A program made the position numbers and the translations under genes. Shown piece after piece: positions 46,042-56,858 of a DNA stretch of 64,000 bases. Numbering within the stretch: position 1 is the stretch's first letter; every line of letters starts with the position of its first letter. Below the pieces are notes generated by a model. The model did no database searches. It saw only the letters and a program-made list of their open reading frames with translations, and was not told where the DNA came from. This DNA comes from Symbiodinium kawagutii (lineage: Eukaryota; Sar; Dinophyceae; Suessiales; Symbiodiniaceae), in assembly GCA_009767595.1 (NCBI GenBank), contig VSDK01022151.1:186001-250000 (forward strand), given 5' to 3'.

Positions 46042-46287
46042 CTTGGTTAAGTCCTTGACCACTTCAAGGCCAAGGGTTGAAGGGTCCGTCACACTCACGG
46101 TTGCCTTCGCGCAGCTCTGGCGCAGAACTAACTCATCAGAGCCCAAGTGCGGGTTGATGGTGAGCATTGCCACTGTGATTGCTGCCTGGTCCTCGGCAAC
46201 GGCCACTTTTCCACGCACCTGCGGCTCATCGTAAAAGATGCGGCCGCTGCTCTTGCAGAGCGTGGCCTTGTCAAGGACGCCCAAAGC
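46042..46287 (-). CDS. Gene C putative exon, 82 codons
   Basis: The minus strand reads 82 codons in phase 0, including RIFYDEPQVRGKVAVAEDQA and LGSDELVLRQSCAKATVSVT, and ends at a near-consensus donor AAG|GTACGG. The frame stays open upstream, so the acceptor (GGGCTTAAG) is tentative. This is the most protein-like segment of the 41.7-49.3 kb block. Function unknown. Confidence 0.5.
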
Positions 46288-46594
46288 CTTAAGCCCATGC
46301 GCGAAATGAGGGACATGCAGAGAGTGAAAATTTCACGGGCCGCCATTACAAGTAGGCCCTGGCAAAGCTGGGGGGGGGTTGCGGGGTAAGGAACACAATT
46401 CTAAAGCAACTGGCGCCCATAGATGCGCTAGCCAACAAATGCCTGTAGGCGCTTTGTAATATATCAGTTCGTCTGCATTTTTTGTTTGGTTCCCCACCTG
46501 CCAGGCGAGGGTTGTTAGATTTTATGTCAATTGCCTCCCGCCTTCCTTCTCCTTCCTCCTCCGTCTCCTTCCTCCTCCTTCCTCCTCACCGGAC

Positions 46595-46835
46595 CTCCAC
46601 CACGACCATCCACGCCCAGTGTTCCCTGCCGGACCGCCACCGCAATCATCCACGCCAGTGTTCCCTGCCAGGCCTCAACCGCGATCATCCACGCCCAGTG
46701 TGCCCTGCCGGACCTCAACCACGATCATCCACGCTCAGTGTCCCCGTCCGGACCTCAACCCTAATTGTCTACGCTAAGTGTTCCCTGCCGGACCCCAACC
46801 ACGACCATCCAACGTCAGTGTTCCCTGCCGGAGAT
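46595..46835 (+). repeat. About 39-bp tandem repeat, six copies
   Basis: Units read CCTGCCGGACCTCAACCACG then ATCATCCACGCCCAGTGTTC. They form the first half of a 192-codon plus ORF (46482-47060). Confidence 0.88.
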
Positions 46836-46847
46836 ACGCCCGAAAGG

Positions 46848-47020
46848 GCGTCAGATAGAATGCCAGACAGAATGCCACAAGATATGTCAAAAGATATGCC
46901 AGAAAGAATGCCAGAAGATATGCCAAATAAACCGCCAGAAAGACCGCCAAAAGGTGCGCCAAAAAGAATGCTAGAAGATCTGCCAAAAAGAATGCCAGAT
47001 AAAAATGCCAGAAGGTATGC
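46848..47020 (+). repeat. 15-bp tandem repeat, ATGCCAGAAAGA type
   Basis: About eleven units; in frame they give RMPEDMPERMPED-like peptide. It is not known whether the ORF is translated. On minus the same bases give a hydrophobic leucine-rich stretch. Confidence 0.85.
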
Positions 47021-47159
47021 CAGCAAGAACGCCGCGGTCAAGCTGGTCTGCAAGGCTTGAACTTCAAAAAGTAGGATGCTGTGGCGCAGACCCTCTGCAC
47101 GCGCAGGCCGCGACCGACGAAGAAGCGAACCCGACAGAACGTCGTTTTCTACAATATGC

Positions 47160-47420
47160 CCTGTCACTTGAAGCCAGCTTGAGCACACGATGTCCCCATC
47201 CACCACCAGCTCAACATTCGACGTTTTAGTCCAGCGCACAGGCGGTCGTGAGGCACGGCTTCTTTCCACAGCTCTCCCCTGGAGAGGTAGATTTCCATCA
47301 GCACGTTCTCGCTCATGGCTAAAAGCTTGCAGCGTACATCCGACGGCGCTTGCGCATGCGCACCTGCTGTCGGAAACTGGGGCTGCCTGCTTCTGGGCCA
47401 GAAACGCTTTCTGAGAATGA
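47160..47420 (-). pseudogene. Gene C coding segment with apparent frameshift
   Basis: Two overlapping minus frames are each protein-like. One includes LLAMSENVLMEIYLSRGELW and KEAVPHDRLC. The other, beginning near the end of the first, reads WTKTSNVELVVDGDIVCSSW up to a GTGACA donor. A single-base shift near 47245 would join them. With the in-frame stop at 45582-45732, this suggests decay, though two alternative exons cannot be excluded. Confidence 0.3.
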
Positions 47421-48550
47421 GCGCCCGGTCCAACAGGCCCCAATGCTGCGTGCGTGCTTGCATCTTGAAACTGGCCGGGCTTCCAATTTCTGTGGGAAAT
47501 CAAGGGCTGCAAAAATCATATCCGCCACGTCATCCTACTGAAGGTGTTGGCAGCGGAGCTCTGCAAGTTCCTCCACATCACGCACGTTAGCCGAAAAACA
47601 GAAGGGAGCCGCGCCATGAGAAATGGAACCAATTCACACCCGTCCGAGCCACAAACATGGAACAAGCACCCTGGCTTGGGCGGGGTGCAATCGAGGCCTA
47701 GGCAGGCCCAGGCGAGACCAGGAATGTTTTTGATTTTTTTTCGAGGTGTAGCAAATGCCGGCGCAACTAGTCACAAAAAAATCAGAAGGAACACAAGTGA
47801 CCATGGAATCATGGACAAATAAACCAAAATCTGGCTCCGGGACCAAGCTCAAAAAACACACAAGAAGACGCGAACACAGAGCCAACCCCCAACGACGCAC
47901 CCGGGAAAGATCCGGCCTTCGCGACAGGCTGCTTCACAGGCTCAGGGGATGGCCTGTAGCCACCTATGGTGGTTGACCCACCAAGGCCGGGTTTCCGAGA
48001 AGACCGCTGTCCTAAACACATCAAAACGCATCAAAACGCAGCCTACCTGATGAGTGAGGACTTTGCTCAAACAATCATGTGAACATGACCGCTTGCAATG
48101 CTATAATGCTTTCAGCTTCCAGGTTATAATGCTTTAACCCTGGAAACTTTCGTCCCCGGCTCCCCCGGGCACTATGTTATAAATGTATAAATAAATCAAT
48201 AAATAAATGTATAACAATAAGCCCGAAGGGCTGGGCCAGGCCTTCGGAAGCGCGGGCAGAAGGCCCCGAAGCATCCGCTTGGACGCTTGCAGTAGGGGGG
48301 CAATGGTTCGGCGCCCGAGGCACCTCGCCACTGCCCCCACCACCTGGAGTTCCCCAAGCACGGCCCAAGATCGTCTGCAAGATCAGAGATGGACACCACC
48401 CACAGCATTGTAACCTGCTTGCATATCGAGGTTCTTTGGCCGCTTGCAATGCTTTCTCCCGGATTACCTGACGATGGCATCAAGGGGAAGCATTCAGATT
48501 TACCTGCCTTGGCAGAGGATTTGGTTGCATAGTTCCCTCTCAAAGACAAC

Positions 48551-48853
48551 TTGGACGTCGCCCAGGGCTGCAACAACACTGCTGTCCAGCAAAGTTCCTT
48601 GCCAGCAAATCTTAACAAGAATGGGGTGCCGCCACTCATGGTGCGAGACAATGCAGCTGAAAGGGCGGATGCGCGCAAGGCGTCACATGAAAGTAAAATG
48701 CTGCAGTCACAAATGAAATTACCAGCCAAGGACGGTAGAAAAATCTCAGAGTACGGCTTTGAAGAGGTCTTTTGTCATTTCACGCTGACTCCAGAACAGC
48801 AGCGCTCAGAAGTGCGGAGAAGCGTACATGATCTTTATTGGGCACATCTCTGA
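48551..48853 (+). CDS. Hypothetical ORF or last exon, 100 aa
   Basis: The plus-strand ORF contains LPAKDGRKISEYGFEEVFCH and FTLTPEQQRSEVRRSVHDLY before TGA. Residue use and G-first codons are typical of real protein. The first 25 or so residues may be upstream non-coding sequence, because an acceptor-like CAG lies within. It is opposite in strand to gene C. Not recognised. The longer antisense ORF (48196-48729) looks like a shadow. Confidence 0.42.
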   Translation: MDVAQGCNNTAVQQSSLPANLNKNGVPPLMVRDNAAERADARKASHESKMLQSQMKLPAKDGRKISEYGFEEVFCHFTLTPEQQRSEVRRSVHDLYWAHL

Positions 48854-49316
48854 ATTGAGCGGGGGCAAACGTGTTGATACATCCCTAAGCTTGAGAATGC
48901 ACAAACAAAAACGTCGGACCCCGGGCTATGCTTCGCAAGCGAAACTCAAGGTAAACCTGCAAATGGCGACCTTTCGTAATAAGCTATTCTAACCTTATAC
49001 CTGGAGCCTAAGCGTTCCTTGTTTTCCAGGGTTTGACCCATCAAATTGAGGGTCAACCATCCAGAACAAGGGTCATTTGGGTTCCAGGTAGGACCTAAGT
49101 CAAGTAGCTCACTCACCCCACGGGCTGGGCGCGCCGCTTGGCGAAGCTGCGCATTTTTTCAAGCGATGAAAGGCTTCGCCGTAGCGTACCAATGGCCATG
49201 GGCAGCGGGTGTCCGCTGCACGCAACGCACAGCCAAACAGCAGGCTGTGAACTGTTGAGATGTGCGCCCTGACTTTGGTTGATAACTTAGGGTTGATGCC
49301 GGGGTTAAGAATGGTT

Positions 49317-49360
49317 CATGATGAGGGTTCTTAATGGTCAATAATGAACCCTCATCATGA
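49317..49360. repeat. Inverted repeat, 14-15-bp arms
   Basis: TCATGATGAGGGTTC and GAACCCTCATCATGA face each other across about 14 bp at the right border of the unusual block. Confidence 0.8.
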
Positions 49361-49744
49361 TTACTAATGGTTATAATAATGATTAATAATGGTTAATAAT
49401 AATAATGAAGGCTAATAATGGTGAATACTGGTTAATAATGGTTAATAATGGTTAATCATGGTTACTACTGGTTAATAATGGTCAGTAATGGTAAATACTG
49501 GTCAAAATGATGGCTTTGGTTGACAACCTGAGGGTTGATGGCTTGATCATGGTTCATAATTGGCTTACAATGGCCAGTATTGGTTAATGATGGTTGATAC
49601 TGGTTAATAATGATGGTTTGTACTTATGGTGAATAGCAATGGTAAATAGTAATGGTCGTACATTTGATTAACACCAGTTAACTATTGTTCATGATTGTGA
49701 CTAGGTGACTAGCTAATGGCTGATGATGGTTAGAAGAGGTGTGG

Positions 49745-49864
49745 ATATGGCTGTGGGTCAAAACCCCGTACCTGTGGTTCCCCATCATTAACCATTGTTT
49801 CCCCTATTATTGTTGGTGGAAATCCCCTATTAGTTGGTTGGTTAATATTGACCCATTGCCATAT
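49745..49864. mobile_element. MITE-like element, family 1 (inverted)
   Basis: Ends ATATGGCTGTGGGTCAA and TTGACCCATTGCCATAT, with typical interior. A second copy follows about 120 bp away. Confidence 0.7.
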
Positions 49865-49980
49865 ATCAGTTGTATATGAACATGGGTCCAGCAACCAACC
49901 GACAGCCATGGCTGGCAGTTCACATCCAGCTGCACGGAAACTTGGCTCAAGGCCAGAGGTACCAGGGTACCACTTCCGCC

Positions 49981-50109
49981 ATGTGGCTATGGGTCCTTTC
50001 ACGCTTAGTCGCCCTGGTTCCCCCATCATTAACCAGGCTGTTTTCCCTATGAAAGTGTTGGGGAATATACCCCATGAACGTTGGCTAACTGCTTGACCCA
50101 TAGTCATGT
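49981..50109. mobile_element. MITE-like element, family 1 (inverted)
   Basis: Ends GTGGCTATGGGTC and TTGACCCATAGTCATG. It lies just before the gene B candidate exon at 50147. Confidence 0.65.
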
Positions 50110-50146
50110 GTGAAACTGTTCCTGACTTTGGATATGAGCTGCCCAG

Positions 50147-50272
50147 TGGACCACCCATTTGAGTGCACAATGGAAAGCCTTTTGAAACCGGCCGTGGGTG
50201 CTGTTCTTATCATTGCCTCGGTGTCATGGCGACGCGTGCACGGGGAAAAGGCGCAAAGTTTGACTGACAAGG
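50147..50272 (+). CDS. Gene B putative exon, membrane-like
   Basis: Plus-strand acceptor ATATGAGCTGCCCAG, 41 codons including LLKPAVGAVLIIASVSWRRV (a likely membrane helix with positive residues after it), donor G|GTAGGT. Its one-base overhang fits the candidate at 53316-53359. Function unknown. Confidence 0.4.
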
Positions 50273-51012
50273 GTAGGTCCATATTGATAAACCACCCCCA
50301 GTTTATCTTCCTTAGCCGGTGATTTATCCCAAATCTATGGCTTTTTGTCAATACCGTTCTACTATTCAATCACACTATGGTCTGTCACTGGATTGCAAGG
50401 ATTCTCTTATCACTGGATAATCACCGATGAATCACAGTTTTAGAAATAAAATTGCAATTGAACTCACTACAGGAACTATCTGGAAGACATTGCTTGATTG
50501 CCAAACTTCCCAATCCGGGCCTGACTTGGAGGTTTATCCGTACCCAAGTTCTTCTGTTTTCAAATCATTGCAAATCTGCATAGTCAACCGGGTTTGTCCA
50601 TTAATGGTGGTACCAGCCATCCAATCATCCAATAATAACCACTATGAGTCTATGAGATATTTATAGACAAAGCCAACCCTTGGCTGGGTCAAGTTGTTGA
50701 CTAAAGCTGGGGCGTCAAGATTGCATGGGACCTCTGAAACTCGATAGGATCCCCGGCCCGAGGTTTGTGAGTCCCTCTTAAACCACGGACCAATGATGTT
50801 TGATCACCTGATGCGGCAGAACCTGGGTCACGCCCACCATGCGTCATCCCAGGCATTTCCATTTCACCTCCCTGTGCTTAGCCCAAGCCGAGTGAACTCT
50901 TCTGTTTCGGCCATGCTTCCAAGGGAACTGAAACACCAGGGTGGTTCGTCCTCCTCAATCGCGATAGCACAGATGCAGCTGTTCAAGGGATTCCAGTGGA
51001 AAACACGTCGAA
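50273..51012. other. Spacer 3' of the FNIP gene
   Basis: Non-repetitive; probably includes the 3' untranslated region of the minus-strand FNIP gene. A plus ORF at 50793-51047 is open but overlaps that end and is not called. Confidence 0.45.
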
Positions 51013-52860
51013 TCACAGTGTGCTTATCGATACGGACTGGCATTTGAAAGTCTTCAGGCCGTCTGGAAATGTCACTCCTCTAAAACTCTGACTGTATTCT
51101 TCACCCAAAGTTAAGCAGCGTAGGTTGCTTGGGAACGTCACCTCATCCAGTCTCCGGTTGAAAGATAATCCAAATGTCAAGTGTTGCAGGTTGCTTGGGA
51201 AGGTCAGATGGTCCAGGCTCTGATCAAAATAACGGCCAAAGGTCAAGTTTTCCAGGTTGGGTGGCAACCCTACCTGGTCCAGGCTTTGATTGAACCTGGC
51301 GCCAAAAGTCAAAGCTTGCAGGTTGCTTGGCAAGGTCACTCCATCCAGGTTTTGGCTGAAATCATGGCCAAAAACAAGATTTTGTAGGCTGTTCGGCAAG
51401 GTCACCCTGTCCATGGGTTGGTCGAATTTGTCGCCAAAAACCAAATTTTGAAGGGTGTCGGGCAAAGTCACCCGTTCCAGGCTTTGGTTGAACCTAAGGC
51501 CAAAAGTTAAACTTTGGAGACTGCTCGGTAGGTTCACCCCTTCCAGGCTTCGGTCAAATTGATCATTAAAAGTCAAAACCTGCAGGTTGGATGGCAGGAT
51601 CACCTGGTCCAAGCCCTCATCGAACTTCTCGCCAAAGGCCAAACTTCGCAGGCTGCTTGGCAAGGTCAGTCCGTTGAGGCTCTGGTTCCTACCACTGCCA
51701 TACGTCAAATGTTGAAGATTGGGCCAGGTCAAATGATCCAGGCTCTGTTTGAAACACCAGCCAAACCCCAAACTTTGCAGATTGCTGGGCAAGGTAACCT
51801 GAGCAAGGCTCTGGTCAAACCTGGAGCCAAACACCAAACTTTGTAAATTCTTGGGCAAAGTTACTTGATCCAAGCTCTGATTGAAGCGCCAACCGAATGT
51901 CAAGCTTTGCAGCTGACTGGGCAAGGTCACCTGATCCAGGCTTTGATTGAAGTCCCAGCTCAGAGTCAAGTTTTGCAGCGTGGATGGCAGGGTCATCCCA
52001 TCCAAGGATCGGTCGAACCTTGCCCCGAAAATCAGACTTTGCAAGTTGCTTGGCAAGTTCACCCCCTGCAGACTTTGGTTGAAATCATGCCCAAATGTCA
52101 GACTTTCCAGGTTGGATGGCCAAGTCACCTTGTCCAGGCTTTGGTTGAAGCTCCAGCCAAAAGTCAAGCTTCGCAGGTTGCTTGGCAAGGATACCTGGTC
52201 CAGGCTTTGGTTAAAGGCATTGCCGAAACTCAAACTTTGCAGATTGCTCGGCAAAGATACCCCGTTCAGTCTTTGGTTGAAAGTCTGGCCAAACCTCAAG
52301 CTTTGCAGACTCAGCAAGGTCAGCGGATCCAGGCAATCCAGGCTCTCGTTGAACTTGTCAGCTAAAGTCAAGCTTTCCAAGCTTCTGGGAAGATGCTGCA
52401 AAATGCAGGATGATGCTCCTGCTATCTGCGTCACCCCTTCCAAACCAACCTCCTCCTCGGCGGCATAATGGACAAAGCGCCATGCCGCAGAGACGTTTGT
52501 TGGAACGTAGGTGCAGGACAATGTCGCAGTCTCGCCATCAATGCCCTGCTCCTGCAAGGTTTCGTGGAGCAGCAGGGGTGCAGAACCATGGAAAATCGCA
52601 CACCTTGCGCCCCTCTTCGGTGGAAGTCGGTTGGAAACCAACCCATGCACTTCGTGGCCCGAAGTGGAAGCACTGACATTCAAAGTGCATCCCTCACCGT
52701 TCAGGCAGCAGATCTGCAGATCAACGAGCTTGGACGCTGGATAGCCATTGCCAGCGGCTGGCTCCTCATGTGGTGCCGACACCCGCGAACCCATCGAACC
52801 AACGCTCCCGCAATGCGCGGCCGAATCCTGGTTGAAACGGTGAAACTTCCAATACACCAA
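51013..52860 (-). CDS. Ubiquitin-like / FNIP-type leucine-rich repeat protein (615 aa)
   Basis: This is a single-exon ORF. Residues about 45-125 look like the ubiquitin-like fold that often precedes such repeats in dinoflagellates. From residue 157 to about 600 there are about 20 tandem 22-residue units with consensus TLPSNLQSLTFGxxFNQSLD, matching FNIP/LRR-type repeats expected to form a protein-binding solenoid. There is no catalytic domain, signal peptide or membrane helix. At the DNA level the array is a 66-bp tandem repeat, so copy number may change by unequal exchange. The start is uncertain: Met1 is used, but Met23 is possible. The partner is unknown. The gene lies antisense to, and between, candidate gene B exons. 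A single exon suggests retroposition. Confidence 0.88.
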   Translation of the reverse strand: MVYWKFHRFNQDSAAHCGSVGSMGSRVSAPHEEPAAGNGYPASKLVDLQICCLNGEGCTLNVSASTSGHEVHGLVSNRLPPKRGARCAIFHGSAPLLLHETLQEQGIDGETATLSCTYVPTNVSAAWRFVHYAAEEEVGLEGVTQIAGASSCILQHLPRSLESLTLADKFNESLDCLDPLTLLSLQSLRFGQTFNQRLNGVSLPSNLQSLSFGNAFNQSLDQVSLPSNLRSLTFGWSFNQSLDKVTWPSNLESLTFGHDFNQSLQGVNLPSNLQSLIFGARFDRSLDGMTLPSTLQNLTLSWDFNQSLDQVTLPSQLQSLTFGWRFNQSLDQVTLPKNLQSLVFGSRFDQSLAQVTLPSNLQSLGFGWCFKQSLDHLTWPNLQHLTYGSGRNQSLNGLTLPSSLRSLAFGEKFDEGLDQVILPSNLQVLTFNDQFDRSLEGVNLPSSLQSLTFGLRFNQSLERVTLPDTLQNLVFGDKFDQPMDRVTLPNSLQNLVFGHDFSQNLDGVTLPSNLQALTFGARFNQSLDQVGLPPNLENLTFGRYFDQSLDHLTFPSNLQHLTFGLSFNRRLDEVTFPSNLRCLTLGEEYSQSFRGVTFPDGLKTFKCQSVSISTL

Positions 52861-53315
52861 AGGCTACTGAAGACTAGAACCAGAGACTTGACAGCCACCA
52901 GCTGGCCACTTGATCAAAGAACCCAACAGAATCCTTGGCGATTGGTTCATCTTTAAGTGATCCGAATGAGTTACGAATGCTATTTCTGCTGCCGTCACCT
53001 ACGAGTTCCGTTGGTTGGCATGAGCTGTCCGCCTCACCAGGCACCATCCAAGTGATCAACCAATGATTTGTGTTACCATCAACCACTTTGCAAGTGGTCA
53101 TCGTTGTTGTTGCTGCTCTAAACAACGGTTTTCCACGCAGGTCACCGAAAAACGACATATACATTATGTATACATATGTAATATCACATCTCTTTCCATC
53201 ACCACCTAAACCAATCAACCCTGATGTGCCACCAATGATCACCAACCACTGTCATTAGTTTTCAACAATGCATCATGCTCCAGAAATGTTATAAGCGTCA
53301 TGAGTTATGACGCAG

Positions 53316-53359
53316 TACTTCTCATTCTCGACACTTGCTTTGAGATGCTTGGGGGTGCG
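53316..53359 (+). CDS. Gene B putative short exon
   Basis: After acceptor GTTATGACGCAG the plus strand reads LLILDTCFEMLGGA. The frame stays open to AVACWQLKLIHGFSP and TAG, so the donor GTCGCG is a guess. Hydrophobic. The phase fits the preceding candidate. Confidence 0.28.
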
Positions 53360-54037
53360 GTCGCGTGTTGGCAGCTCAAACTGATCCATGGGTTTTCTCC
53401 ATAGAAATCGATAATTCAATGGTCAACTGTTGCGTACGAATTACTCGTAATTATTTACTAACGGTCACATATTTACTAATGGTCAGCCATCGGATAACAC
53501 TAGTTTTACTCTAGTAGAAACAGTACCTATAATTAGTAAGCTTGGATTTCAAAAGGCCGATCGTCGTAGTGGTAAAACACTTTCCAGAAAAGAAACAGAA
53601 TTGTTTGCAATTTCTCCCATGTTCATCAAAGATCATCAGAGTAGGGGGTAACACTCTTGCAAAAATACCTACCATCTGGTTACGCCACCCCCGGTAGCTC
53701 CTGGCCTTGCTCTCCCTGTAAAAGGCTAAATCAGGATACCCTCGCTCCCTCCTAACCACCAGCCAGATAAGAAAGGCATTGATCCAAATGGATGAACACT
53801 CGTGTCAGCCAGGTTTGATCAAAATTTATGGATTGGTTGATCTATTGGACGAGCGTTGGTAAGGCTGAAGCACCGGGGTTCTGACCATAGCGTCGACAGC
53901 TGGATCATTCAGAGCCATAGAAGATAATATTCCAGCACCCATTTTACCATTGAAATAGCCGTTGTGAACACGTTAGCTTGGTATATGGCAGATATCTTTG
54001 ATGGGAGCCCTTAACCACATCCCACATCCACCCGCAG

Positions 54038-54153
54038 TTGGCGAAATTCGCCCAGATGCACACTGCAAATCTTTGGCTTGTGAAAATGGATGTGCTCGTG
54101 CCAGCCATCCGTGATTGCCTGGCACCAAGGACCAGTTCTGCCGCTGGAACGTC
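54038..54153 (+). CDS. Gene B putative exon
   Basis: A strong plus-strand acceptor (CATCCACCCGCAG) precedes 38 codons including QMHTANLWLVKMDVLVPAIR, then donor GTGAGG. The two-base overhang is completed by the next candidate at 54787. The minus strand is also open (VLGARQSRMAGTSTSIFTSQ), so strand is likely but not certain. Confidence 0.38.
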
Positions 54154-54786
54154 GTGAGGTTTATTGCTCCTCGGCCCTGATGGTTGGTTGATCTGCACCG
54201 ATTTCTAGACATTCCCTTGCCTCGTGCAATAATTTCGGTGGAATTACAGTCCTCCCAATTAAAAACATACTATATATGTGTAGTGTATACATGGTCAAAG
54301 CACTATACCCTTCTGCTCACATCCCCAGCATGAAGAGAATAAATGGTCAATACTAACTACCATTTCTGTTGTCGGTTTGTCGGTTGCTGGAATTGTCCGC
54401 GGATATGGCTGTGCAGCTCCCGGGGTGATACCTAGGAAATAACCACCATAATAAACATGGTCTGTGGCTGGATCAACCATGGTGTCTCCAGTTGCAAGCA
54501 CTATGCACATCTAAGTGTCAACCAACAACCCATCACTTACCGAGTGGCTGTCTCTTAAGTAACCATTAATCACTCGTTAAAGAAGCATCAACCAATCAAT
54601 TGAGCATCAGTCAACCCTGGATACCCAGATTGTATGAACGACCATATGGTTCGAACACCCCGGTAGCTAAAAGTCATGAATGAGCATTCACCGGTTCATC
54701 AGTTGGTGGCAATTCGCAACCGAAAATGAACCTTCAGAAAAATCAGGAGCTGCTTCACATGTTGCTCAACCACCTGCTGGTTCCAG

Positions 54787-54929
54787 CGTCACTCCTGACG
54801 CGCCGGGTGCCCCGCAACGCGCTGAAAGAAACGCCCTTCTTTTTCGCTCGCCACGCGGGCGCGATTCGGATCCGACGGGAAGTTGGGGCGCTTTTGTGGC
54901 CTGCGCGGAGGCGACGCAAGGAAGCAACC
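54787..54929 (+). CDS. Gene B putative exon
   Basis: Plus-strand acceptor CCTGCTGGTTCCAG, 47 codons including VTPDAPGAPQRAERNALLFR and TGSWGAFVACAEATQGSN, donor GTGCG. About 45% of codons begin with G. Another plus frame (RRVPRNALKETPFFFARHAG) is open and starts at a Met at 54726. The frame given fits both neighbours. Confidence 0.38.
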
Positions 54930-56568
54930 GTGCGAATGACAAAAAGGCGAGGATTATCACCATTCGGAACCATTTTAATGCAATAATCGCCAACATTAGT
55001 AACTATTGTAACTAGAGGAATAGCAATCATCTAGCAATATTCCTTATCCTCTTAGTTCACCATAACCAACATTGTAAGAATTGGTAGCTAATCATTACAG
55101 TTGGTAAGTAATCACATCGCCATACAACAATAACCAATATCCTCTTAGTTCCCATACCTAGAGGAATAGCAATTATCACCAACATTGGCAACCGTTGTAA
55201 TTCAATCAAGAACAATAATAATGGGAATTTGAATGGTTGCATGGGGAACTTTTTGGAGAAGGGAAACACAGAGGATAATCACCAGAACTATAATAGGAAT
55301 TAATCACTGAAGCATAAGAGCTTATCATATCACTGAAGAATAATAGAAATCACCAATGGTAGAAATCAATGAACAAGAAAGGATAATCACCAACCAAAAC
55401 AGGAATTCATCACGGAGCAAAAATAGAAATCACCAACAATAACAGGAATCACTGAACAAGACAGGATAATCACCGGCAATAATAAGAATTCATCACTAAA
55501 CAATAGGAATTGATCACTGAACAAAAATAGAAATCACCAACAATAAGAACCACTGAACAAGACAGGATAATCATCAACAATAATAGGAATTGATCACTGA
55601 AGAATCACCAACAGTAATAGGAATGTATAGGAACTACAATGGATACGAATGGTCTGCTGGTTACTTGATGGTTAAATGATGATGAATCTATGGTGAATAG
55701 TTCATAGTAAGGATGGCTGATGGTTGGTTACATGATGGTTTATGAATTTATGGTCAAGTGATGGCAACTGATGGTTGATTCTGGGTGAATTGATGGTTGA
55801 TAGTGATCTGGTTGATGAAAAATATGAGTCAACCAACCAGTTGTGAATGATTCCTAAGGAAAATCGAGAATACTTAGAACCACCAGCCAGTGATGATAGT
55901 GGTGATGATGGTTGATGTGATGGTTGATGATTTGTTGATTAGCGTAGAAAGTGCTTAAGATTGATTTGATATTGTTAATTACAATGATCGGTAATTAGTG
56001 CTAAAATGGTTGATAGCTACCAGAACTAATGGTTACATAAACCCCGGCTTTCAGGCCCCATGGCACCATGACTGAAAGCTCCCCACTGCTCGACGTTGGT
56101 ATGGCCGTGTTGCAGCTCACCAAGCAGTACCCCTACACCCCTTCTGTTCACATTCCTGGCGATTCACCTGCCCAAATGTTCATTTCACCTTGACCCACGC
56201 CTGTATTGACTGCCGACCATCTTCAATGTTCAACCAGTATTGGCCAGTTCCCAGAATTGTCAATTATCTTTAGGCACTACAAGGCAGATTTCCTCATCTC
56301 TGGTTTTGATTTCCCTTTACTTTCAAGTGGTAAACATTATTGATATCATTCACCTTCATTGCCATTACTGAATTACCAGTAAAAACTACCCATCAGCTAC
56401 TATTAACATGAACCCTACCATGTAAATCAACCCTATTGTTGGTACTAGTAGCCTTTAACATATTATGGGGGTTTACCATTACCACCCACTGGTAACAATG
56501 CACTACCGATCAAGGACCTCCACCAGTGCATCATCTAGCGCCTCCACCATCGCCTCAAAGATCCAAAG

Positions 56569-56619
56569 TGCCATACCTCAGCGATGGTTGCGTGCTCGCA
56601 ACCAACGGCAGCTACAAGG
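56569..56619 (+). CDS. Gene B putative short exon
   Basis: The plus strand reads PYLSDGCVLATNGSYK after AGATCCAAAG and runs into the ACAAGGGACCGGGG end of a repeat family. The donor is unclear (GA- or GC-type). The phase fits 54787-54929. Confidence 0.25.
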
Positions 56620-56725
56620 GACCGGGGCCCCCAGTTACGTTAGAAGTCGGTGATTCGATTCGCCATGGAACTGACTGGTTAGATCTACTATTTGCCTATA
56701 GTAGTTAGCCCAGTTATAAGCCTTT

Positions 56726-56829
56726 TGGTGGTTTCTTAAGACAGGGAACCCCAAAAGCGACTGGTTTATTACCAAAAATGGTTGATAAACTGGATGTTTA
56801 GGGGGGTACACCTATTTTCAGAAACCAAC
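56726..56829. mobile_element. MITE-like element, family 3
   Basis: Begins TTGGTGGTTTCTTAAGACAG and ends ATTTTCAGAAACCAACA. Inner GGAACCCC and GGGGTACACC are as in 33123-33222. Just upstream of a gene B candidate exon. Confidence 0.6.
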
Positions 56830-56858
56830 ACAATATGATTCCTTGCCCGAAGCCGCAG

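Larger units (their letters stand above)
48854..50146. other. Right border of atypical block and matrix
   Basis: Ordinary-complexity sequence to about 49260, then a sharp change to GGTTAATAATGG repeats. Two family 1 elements lie at the end. No gene seen. Confidence 0.55.

Noticed and set aside
48196-48729. 177-codon minus ORF
   Set aside because: Mostly antisense to the 48551-48853 plus ORF, which has a more natural composition.
51181-52468. Several plus ORFs over the FNIP gene
   Set aside because: They are antisense shadows of the 66-bp repeat.
52895-52925. Possible relic of the dinoflagellate spliced leader upstream of the FNIP gene
   Set aside because: Only about 8 of 12 bases (TTCTTTGATCAAG) resemble the leader 3' end; too weak to claim.
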